This document shows, piece after piece, positions 6,874 to 11,209 of a stretch of DNA of 11,209 nucleotides. The first letter of the stretch is position 1. The number at the start of each line of letters is the position of its first letter. The stretch lies in the NCBI GenBank assembly GCA_002398515.1, contig DGZL01000169.1, positions 21,342 to 32,550 on the forward strand, written 5' to 3'. The translations under genes were made by a program, and so were the position numbers. The notes beneath the pieces were generated by a model. It worked only from the letters and a program-made list of their open reading frames with translations, was not told the DNA's origin and searched no databases. The DNA is from Firmicutes bacterium UBA4981. Its GTDB lineage: Bacteria > Bacillota > SHA-98 > UBA4971.

Positions 6874-7255
6874 AACGCCTCGTCTCCTCCTTCAGCGCCT
6901 CTTTGACCATATCAAGGAGCTTCTCATCACTTATTCCTACGAGTCTCGCTGTGGAAATAAGCTCGGAGATACATTCATTAACAGATTCCTCGCGAATTGC
7001 TCCCAGGTCGTTATAGGTGAAATTGGCAACAAAAGACCCAAGCCCCGGCCTGGTCACGATAATTCCCTCGTTTTCCAGCTCAGAGTATGCCCGCTTAGTC
7101 GTGATCACGCTGGTCATAGCCTCCTCAGCCAGCTGCCTGATAGAAGGCAAAGGGGTTCCGGGCGGGAGTTCTCCTGAGAGAATCTTCTCCTTTATCTGGT
7201 CGACTATTTGCCTGTAAAGAGGCACAGGATTACTGTAGGACAATTGAATGTGCAT
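6860..7255 (-). CDS. GntR-family transcriptional regulator, YtrA subfamily
   Basis: From the ATG at 7255 this protein has 131 residues, the short length of the YtrA subfamily. The N-terminal winged helix-turn-helix is clear: PVPLYRQIVDQIKEKILSGE, then LPSIRQLAEEAMTSVITTKRA, and the wing ENEGIIVTRPGLGSFV. The C-terminal part is a short helical dimerisation tail instead of an FadR- or HutC-type ligand domain. A longer frame from a TTG at 7318 is not credible because that TTG belongs to the -35 box of the promoter (TTGACA). YtrA regulators usually repress their own operon with the ABC genes behind them, and an operator-like palindrome lies on this promoter. Its gene overlaps the ATPase gene by 14 bp. 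Confidence 0.92.
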   Translation of the reverse strand: MHIQLSYSNPVPLYRQIVDQIKEKILSGELPPGTPLPSIRQLAEEAMTSVITTKRAYSELENEGIIVTRPGLGSFVANFTYNDLGAIREESVNECISELISTARLVGISDEKLLDMVKEALKEETRRYERQ

Positions 7256-7268
7256 AGATTCACCGCTA

Positions 7269-7291
7269 CTGTATATATAGTCTATACACAG
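7269..7291. promoter_or_regulatory. Operator-like palindrome for the YtrA-type regulator
   Basis: The 23-bp site has arms CTGTATATA and TATACACAG around a 5-bp centre, with 8 of 9 positions symmetric. It overlaps the end of the -10 box and the expected transcription start, the right place for a repressor. That the regulator encoded 14 bp away binds it is inference from the family's habit of autoregulation. Confidence 0.6.
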
Positions 7292-7318
7292 TATAATCAT
7301 AATTACAGACGGTGTCAA
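7290..7318 (-). promoter_or_regulatory. Sigma-A-type promoter of the GntR-ABC operon
   Basis: On the - strand the -35 box is a perfect TTGACA (7313-7318), followed by exactly 17 bp and the -10 box TATACT (7290-7295). The start point should fall near 7283, about 28 bp before the regulator ATG. Confidence 0.85.
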
Positions 7319-7350
7319 TGGTACTTGTAAGTTTGTCGTCGGCCTGTCAT

Positions 7351-7429
7351 AATGTCACCCTAAGAGCCGTCTCTGTAAATATCACCAATGTCACCCAATG
7401 TCACCCAGTGTGACCCAGCAATGTCACCC
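7351..7429. repeat. Cluster of GGGTGACATT direct repeats
   Basis: The 10-mer AATGTCACCC occurs exactly at 7351, 7387, 7397 and 7420, with a variant AGTGTGACCC at 7407. Two copies are directly adjacent. On the - strand they read GGGTGACATT. Repeats of this kind can mark ends of IS21-type elements, which carry several terminal repeats, but no transposase gene is present. Confidence 0.7.
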
Positions 7430-7565
7430 CATAAGCGCAAGCGTCAGATTGCCGCCATCTGGGATCACACCGGCTAGGATAAGATAATCCCTACGTCCGG
7501 CCATTTGCGTAGGCTTATTCACACTCTCACACAGAATCATATATTCTGCTGCCTCTGCCGAGAGA

Positions 7566-8015
7566 TGGTCGCTTTTCGACCACATTTCTTGAAACCGTGC
7601 TCTGATTTCTCCCACCTTTTTGGATTTTTGCATCAAAAAGCCAGCAAGTAGTAGGATCTCAACCACCCCAATGGCAAAGGGGGTTGTTTTTCGACCACAT
7701 TTTTGGGGTGACGAAGGATGTCAATACCTTTTTGAGGCTCAGGTGGAAGCTTTTCTAGCACTTTTTTAGAAAAGGTGGCAGTTTTTCGCCCACCTTCTTG
7801 AAAAATGTGGTCGATTTCCTAGCAGCACTCCCCAGTAAACCCGTTTCCCATGCTGAAGTGTTCTATATTCTACCCGCTTGAGGGGTGATCGTGGTTGATA
7901 ATCTGCCACCAACAAGCCTCGGGCTGGTCGGTTTTCGACCACGCAAACTGTGGCTCCGGAAAAGGTGGCAGAAAATCGCGCAATGAAAACAGGAATGTGG
8001 TCGTTTTACGACCAC
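7566..8015. repeat. Dispersed GTGGTCG-loop-CGACCAC hairpin family
   Basis: Three near-perfect hairpins have 6-7 bp stems and 5-nt loops: 7566-7582 (TGGTCG/CGACCA), 7925-7941 (same arms) and 7997-8015 (GTGGTCG/CGACCAC). A variant AAGGTGG/CCACCTT is at 7772-7796, and half-elements lie near 7690 (TTCGACCACA), 7805 (ATGTGGTCG) and 7963 (GGTGGCAG). Several copies are followed by ACATTTnTTG or CCTTCTTGA. A further hairpin CTTTTCTA/TAGAAAAG spans 7750-7774. Confidence 0.75.
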
Positions 8016-8181
8016 ACCAAATGAGGCTTGCAGTAAGAATCCGCGATATGACTGTCTATCGCAACCGACCGACGTGGCGGACCGGACATCAGGCTGTCTC
8101 TATTGCAACGGCACGGGAGGAGACACGGGAACAGCAACAGATGCGGTCATACAATGCTGCAACAAGAACTAACATAGCTAT

Positions 8182-8297
8182 GCAGCACAGCGACAGGACC
8201 TGATGGCTGTGGGATGCAGCAGTAGAGCCTGATAGATGTGCCGTGCTGTAAGAAGGGCTGACAGCTACGCGATACAGCGACAAGGGCTGACAGCCTC
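8182..8297. repeat. Degenerate 29-bp tandem array across the 3' end of the GH13 gene
   Basis: Four units at an exact 29-bp period carry the core CCTGA or GCTGA at 8199, 8228, 8257 and 8286. The unit at 8269-8297 is coding (last residues VSPCRCIA of the glycosidase), the TAG stop lies just beyond it, and the remaining units are degenerate copies downstream of the stop (for example GGGCTGACAGC at 8255 and 8284). Confidence 0.82.
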
Positions 8298-9947
8298 GAG
8301 GGAGAAAATCCTTATTCCGTATGGATCCAGAGTGACTTCCCTTCCGAGAAGGCCTTGCCCGCTAATGCATACAGGTGAGGTTTGGCCGTTTAGCTCCGTG
8401 AAGCGGTAGCCTACCTCTGCAAAATCGCGAACCAGCTCCTTAGGTGCGCTGACTCTGGTTTCAATCATCTCACACGTGAAGTTAAGGAGCACGACAATGC
8501 GGCTATCCTCATACTCACGATAGTAGGCAAGCACTGAGTCATCCCTGGCTACATTGAGAAAAGTGAGCGAACCTCGCCTGAGAGCAGGAACATTGCTGCG
8601 CATGTGAGAGAGGTGTCCATAAAGTTCCCTCATTATATAGTCGCCTCTTTCCCACTGGATCCTAAATGGGTCGAACAAAGATGCACGCCGGCCTTCACCA
8701 ATCTCCTGGCCGTTATGAATGAGCGGCACCCCGTCCAGGGTAAAGAGGAGCGCTGCTGCGAGTTTTAGGCCTCTGACGCCAAGGCGCTCCGCCGCCCGAG
8801 GCTGGTCATGGTTCTCCAAGTAACGCATGCGCATGGATCCTACAGGAAAGGTAAGCCTGTCCTCTTCTATGAGATGTCGAATTGCCCTGGCAGAGAGTGT
8901 CCCGAAGAAGACTTTCTGCAATACCTGAGGAAGGTTCTCCTCATAGGTCAAATCAAAAGCTGCAGCATTGTGCGACGGTTCATGGGATTCAGCAAGCAAG
9001 ATGGCATCAGGTTTAACTTTCTTCAACGCTTCTCTGGCTTCACGCCAGAAATCAGTAGGCACTAAGGCAGCTACGTCACACCGGTAGCCGTCTACGTCGC
9101 ACTCCTTGATATAGTAGCGCATTGTCTCAATCATGTAGTTTCGGAGGCCCCGGTTCCTGTAGTCGAACCCAAAGACGTCAGTCCAGCCAAATCCGGGAGA
9201 TTGAGGCCTGCCGTGGCAATCGCGCCTGTACCACTCAGGATGGATCCTTTGAAGCCGGCAATCCACTGCGCTATGGTTTGCGACAAAATCCATGATTACC
9301 TTCATTCCGTACCCGTGGGCTGTCCTCACAAGCCTCTTTAGATCCTCAAGCGTGCCGAGATCCGGATGGATGCTGCGATAGTCAGAGATGGCGTACGGAC
9401 TTCCGAGGATCCCTTTCCTGCCAGATACTCCAATAGGGTGTATCGGCATGAGCCATATGCAGGTTACGCCGAGATCATAAAGCTCCGGGATTCGCCGCCT
9501 TACAGCGTCGAGTGTCCCCTCGTCTGTAAATGCCCGAGGAAAGACTTCATAAATTATGGCATCCTGCAACCAGTCGGGACTGGAAACAGCTCTCAGCTTG
9601 CCGTAGCCTCGCGCTTGGCGGGACGGAATCGGCAGGCGGACATCGGCATCATCCGTGACTTCAAGCGCGGAATTCACTCCTCCGAATTCATTTAGCATGA
9701 TACAAGGATTGGAAGGGTCATGTATCCACATGCCGTCCACTATGAATTTGTACTGATGTACACCTTTATTCAAGGGAATTACTGTCTCCCAGACACCGCA
9801 GGGGTACTTCGTAAGCTCACATGAATTCTTATGCCAGTCGTTGAATTCTCCCGCAATACTCACTGACGATGCGGATAAGTCAAAATACCGAAACCTGATT
9901 CCTCCGCGGACACGTGTTGGGTTGAGTTGTTTGCGGATTGCGTCCAA
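8265..9947 (-). CDS. GH13 alpha-glucan hydrolase (neopullulanase/cyclomaltodextrinase-like) with N-terminal early-set domain
   Basis: This 560-residue enzyme should hydrolyse or transfer alpha-1,4 (perhaps alpha-1,6) glucosidic bonds in maltodextrin or glycogen-type glucans. The N-terminal 95 residues form an early-set/CBM48-like domain (SIAGEFNDWHK, HQYKFIVDGMWIHDPSNP). The catalytic barrel starts near 128 (AIIYEVFPRAF). GH13 conserved regions are complete: DFVANH (220-225), DGYRCD with nucleophile Asp291, LLAES with acid/base Glu320, and ENHD with Asp381. No signal peptide is seen, so it acts in the cytoplasm. The TTG start is chosen because AAGGGGAG lies 7 bp upstream and no in-frame ATG fits; the nearby ATG is out of frame. 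A perfect TATAAT box lies upstream. The exact subfamily and substrate cannot be read with certainty. Its 3' end lies in a 29-bp tandem array. Confidence 0.93.
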   Translation of the reverse strand: MDAIRKQLNPTRVRGGIRFRYFDLSASSVSIAGEFNDWHKNSCELTKYPCGVWETVIPLNKGVHQYKFIVDGMWIHDPSNPCIMLNEFGGVNSALEVTDDADVRLPIPSRQARGYGKLRAVSSPDWLQDAIIYEVFPRAFTDEGTLDAVRRRIPELYDLGVTCIWLMPIHPIGVSGRKGILGSPYAISDYRSIHPDLGTLEDLKRLVRTAHGYGMKVIMDFVANHSAVDCRLQRIHPEWYRRDCHGRPQSPGFGWTDVFGFDYRNRGLRNYMIETMRYYIKECDVDGYRCDVAALVPTDFWREAREALKKVKPDAILLAESHEPSHNAAAFDLTYEENLPQVLQKVFFGTLSARAIRHLIEEDRLTFPVGSMRMRYLENHDQPRAAERLGVRGLKLAAALLFTLDGVPLIHNGQEIGEGRRASLFDPFRIQWERGDYIMRELYGHLSHMRSNVPALRRGSLTFLNVARDDSVLAYYREYEDSRIVVLLNFTCEMIETRVSAPKELVRDFAEVGYRFTELNGQTSPVCISGQGLLGREVTLDPYGIRIFSLEAVSPCRCIA

Positions 9948-9954
9948 TCTCTTG

Positions 9955-9962
9955 CTCCCCTT
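9955..9962 (-). promoter_or_regulatory. Shine-Dalgarno site that fixes a TTG start
   Basis: AAGGGGAG on the - strand lies 7 bp before the TTG at 9947. It is the only good ribosome site near the beginning of the GH13 frame and decides the start. Confidence 0.75.
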
Positions 9963-10005
9963 CCCATCACTCTACCTGAAGATCAAGCTGTGTAGCTGCA
10001 CTTTA

Positions 10006-10011
10006 ATTATA
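10006..10011 (-). promoter_or_regulatory. -10 box of a probable GH13 promoter
   Basis: A perfect TATAAT lies between the amidase stop and the GH13 start. The hexamer 17 bp upstream (TGTATT) is a poor -35 match, so the promoter may be weak or activator-dependent. It would give a leader of about 50 nt. Confidence 0.5.
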
Positions 10012-10048
10012 CTGTCGCTTGTAAGAGAAATACAGGAGCAGTTTTTTC

Positions 10049-10912
10049 CTACGGCGCCACACCAAAATGATCTGCGATACCGAGATAGATGTAATACCCT
10101 TCGCGCCAGGTATAGCCCATGTCCTTGAGTCTCGCCTCTTCGTATGGGTTACTGATATATGAGGCCTCTGTAAGGATTGCAGGCATGGACGTATGACGAA
10201 GCACGTAAAAACCGGCCGTCCGCGCTTGTCCGTCCCGGAGGCCGAGGCCTTCGACGAGCCGCCTGTGCACCTTCTCTTGCATGTTGATAGCCGTTCTGTC
10301 GGCATAGTAATACACATAGGTCTCAGTTGCGTTATAGTCACGGTTGACAGACGCGTTGTGATGGACCGAAATGAATCTGTCAGCTCCCCAGTTGTTGGCT
10401 GCTGTGGCTCGTTCGCCAAGGCTCACATCGACATCGTCTGTACGTGACATCATAACTTGCGCCCCGCTGTATTCCCTCAAGCAGTTAGAGAGAACGCAAC
10501 TCACGCGAAGATTCACGTCAGCTTCGTGAAGTCCGGAAAGACCCACTGCCCCGGGGTCAGGGCCGCCATGACCGGGATCAATGAATATCTTGACACCTTC
10601 CAGGCTTCCCTTGGCCAGTGCAGGAAGGCAAATCAAGGAAGATGCGCAAATCAAAGTCAGTAGGATTAAGGCGATCCGAGAGGTTGTGCTTGGGTTTACA
10701 GTCCGCCTGGCTGTGCTTGAGTGTCCGGTTCGCGCGGGTCTACTTGAGCTTTTAGTCCGCATAGTCTCACTTGGGTTTGTAGCCCTAGTGGTTGTATTAC
10801 GGTATGTAGTCCGTGTGATTGCACTAGCCTGTATAGATCTTGGAGCTATTCTTTGGTGTGTACATCTCATGATTCCAAAAACCCCCATTACAGTGACATA
10901 GTCAAGTTCCAC
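10049..10912 (-). CDS. Exported N-acetylmuramoyl-L-alanine amidase (Amidase_3 family)
   Basis: The enzyme cuts the amide bond between muramic acid and the peptide stem of peptidoglycan. The Amidase_3 domain spans about 106-287, with zinc ligands His115 (DPGHGG), Glu130 (LHEADVNL) and His184 (SVHHNA), and catalytic Glu249 (ILTEASYISN). A hydrophobic segment at 80-100 (IALILLTLICASSLICLPAL) ending ALA-KG is a signal peptide or anchor, so the domain acts outside the membrane. Before it lies an unusual basic extension with six 9-residue units (26-79). The start is uncertain: the longest frame begins with GTG at 10912; ATGs at 10888 and 10870 are alternatives. An ATG at 10762 would cut into the repeats. 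No cell-wall-binding repeats are present. It follows the barrel-like gene after 32 bp and may share its transcript. Confidence 0.92.
   Translation of the reverse strand: MELDYVTVMGVFGIMRCTHQRIAPRSIQASAITRTTYRNTTTRATNPSETMRTKSSSRPARTGHSSTARRTVNPSTTSRIALILLTLICASSLICLPALAKGSLEGVKIFIDPGHGGPDPGAVGLSGLHEADVNLRVSCVLSNCLREYSGAQVMMSRTDDVDVSLGERATAANNWGADRFISVHHNASVNRDYNATETYVYYYADRTAINMQEKVHRRLVEGLGLRDGQARTAGFYVLRHTSMPAILTEASYISNPYEEARLKDMGYTWREGYYIYLGIADHFGVAP
10676..10837 (-). repeat. In-frame 27-bp (9-residue) repeat in the amidase N-terminus
   Basis: Six units, each ending in Arg, precede the signal segment: SIQASAITR, TTYRNTTTR, ATNPSETMR, TKSSSRPAR, TGHSSTARR and TVNPSTTSR. At the DNA level motifs such as CTTGGGTTT and GTCCGC recur with spacings mostly near 27 bp. 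The exact codon phasing supports translation of this extension. Confidence 0.75.
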
Positions 10913-10944
10913 ATGACACGGCTAAGCCCCACCTGCAGACAAAC

Positions 10945-11209
10945 CTAGAAGTTCATGGTGATGCCTGCTGTGAGCCGTCCGTAGCTGCTTCCGTTTTCCA
11001 TCCACCAGTGTTCGTATTTGCCTTCTGCGAATATGTTCGTCCTGAGTTCGTGCCTTATTGATGCAGAACCCAGTAATATGGGAGTGGTCGCGGACTGGGT
11101 CATCAAAAGCGCAGATCTCCCTATTTCGTTGGCGTCGTGGCCCTCACCACTGCTTCCACCCGCGATGTTGCCCTTTGCGCTGTTGTCCTTTGCGCTGTTG
11201 CCCTCCGCA
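10945..11209 (-). CDS. C-terminal part of a putative outer-membrane beta-barrel protein (5' end beyond the window)
   Basis: The frame is open from the window edge to a TAG at 10945-10947, giving 87 residues of the C-terminus. The part nearest the edge is a low-complexity stretch (EGNSAKDNSAKGNIAGGSSG). Then come alternating beta-strand-like segments (TTPILLGSASIRHELRTNIF, then AEGKYEHWW). The final strand GRLTAGITMNF alternates hydrophobic residues (Leu, Ala, Ile, Met, Phe) with polar ones and ends in Phe, the classic outer-membrane protein C-terminal signature recognised by BAM. I do not recognise a specific family. A beta-rich secreted protein of a monoderm host is the alternative. The amidase gene starts 32 bp downstream. 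Confidence 0.6.
   Translation of the reverse strand, partial: AEGNSAKDNSAKGNIAGGSSGEGHDANEIGRSALLMTQSATTPILLGSASIRHELRTNIFAEGKYEHWWMENGSSYGRLTAGITMNF
11168..11209 (-). repeat. In-frame 15-bp repeat in the partial barrel gene
   Basis: TTGCCCTTTGCGCTG at 11168 is followed by TTGTCCTTTGCGCTG at 11183 and a partial third copy at 11198. In the protein it gives KDNSA and KGN-type 5-residue units. The array continues to, and may pass, the window edge. Confidence 0.7.

Larger units (their letters stand above)
7319..8264. other. Gene-free 946-bp region with hairpins and short repeats
   Basis: No frame has recognisable protein features. An 80-codon - strand frame at 7424-7666 (GTG start, or ATG at 7633) has a poor SD and contains one of the hairpin repeats, so it is probably not a gene. 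The region holds, from left to right, a cluster of GGGTGACATT 10-mers (7351-7429), a scatter of GTGGTCG/CGACCAC hairpins (7566-8015) and a 29-bp tandem array running into the GH13 gene (8182-8297). The mixture suggests remains of a mobile element or a repeat nursery. Confidence 0.5.

Noticed and set aside
7258..7318. Longer N-terminus for the GntR regulator from TTG at 7318
   Set aside because: That TTG is part of the -35 TTGACA box, and the added residues do not resemble the family. The ATG at 7255 gives the usual N-terminus.
7424..7666. 80-codon - strand frame as a real gene
   Set aside because: It has a GTG start with poor SD, no recognisable family, and contains one of the dispersed hairpins while ending in the GGGTGACATT cluster. 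A short real gene from the ATG at 7633 cannot be fully excluded.
7351..8015. Intact insertion sequence
   Set aside because: No transposase frame or paired terminal repeats with target duplication could be found; only repeat remnants are visible.
7895..8203. 102-codon + strand frame
   Set aside because: It runs through the hairpin and 29-bp repeat region, has no SD and an amino-acid pattern typical of chance translation.
10003..10419. 138-codon - strand frame inside the amidase region
   Set aside because: It overlaps the amidase in another frame, with low-complexity Thr/Arg content; the amidase frame has all catalytic residues.

Overview
The window looks like a piece of a Bacillota (Firmicutes) chromosome, probably from an anaerobic Clostridia- or Limnochordia-type lineage. 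The main evidence is a SCIFF ranthipeptide precursor with its radical SAM/SPASM maturase, a pair typical of Clostridia. A YtrA-type GntR/ABC operon, TTG and GTG starts, and purine-rich Shine-Dalgarno sites agree. The partial gene at the right edge ends like an outer-membrane beta-barrel (alternating hydrophobic residues and a terminal Phe). If that reading is right, the host is a diderm Firmicute. No rRNA, tRNA, CRISPR array or intact mobile element was found.

Layout. One gene, a membrane PH-domain protein (282-908), is on the + strand. All the others are on the - strand and are listed here in their direction of transcription: the C-terminal part of a barrel-like protein (11209-10945); an exported N-acetylmuramoyl-L-alanine amidase with a repetitive N-terminal extension (10912-10049); a cytoplasmic GH13 glycosidase with an N-terminal early-set domain (9947-8265); a 950-bp gene-free region full of hairpins and short repeats (8264-7319); a three-gene operon of YtrA-type regulator, ABC ATPase and ABC-2 permease (7255-5135) with a clear promoter and overlapping operator; a 690-bp gene-free region; and a three-gene unit of SCIFF precursor, maturase and M1-like metallopeptidase (4445-1167).

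The most interesting system is this last unit. The 54-residue precursor (4281-4445) has the diagnostic six-cysteine SCIFF core. It lies directly upstream of its maturase. A cytoplasmic, atypical M1-family metallopeptidase follows only 23 bp after the maturase. It lacks the GxMEN motif and the usual catalytic Tyr, and its zinc motif is one residue short. It is a candidate processing or binding partner for the modified peptide.

The second theme is repeat expansion. Three unrelated genes (PH protein, ABC permease, GH13) each end inside a degenerate tandem array, with periods of 22, 31 and 29 bp, that starts in the last codons and runs past the stop codon. In-frame expansions occur in the maturase (24 bp, 8-residue units between the peptide-binding domain and the radical SAM core), in the amidase (27 bp, 9-residue units) and in the partial barrel gene (15 bp). 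This lineage appears to generate and keep minisatellites at gene ends and in linkers.
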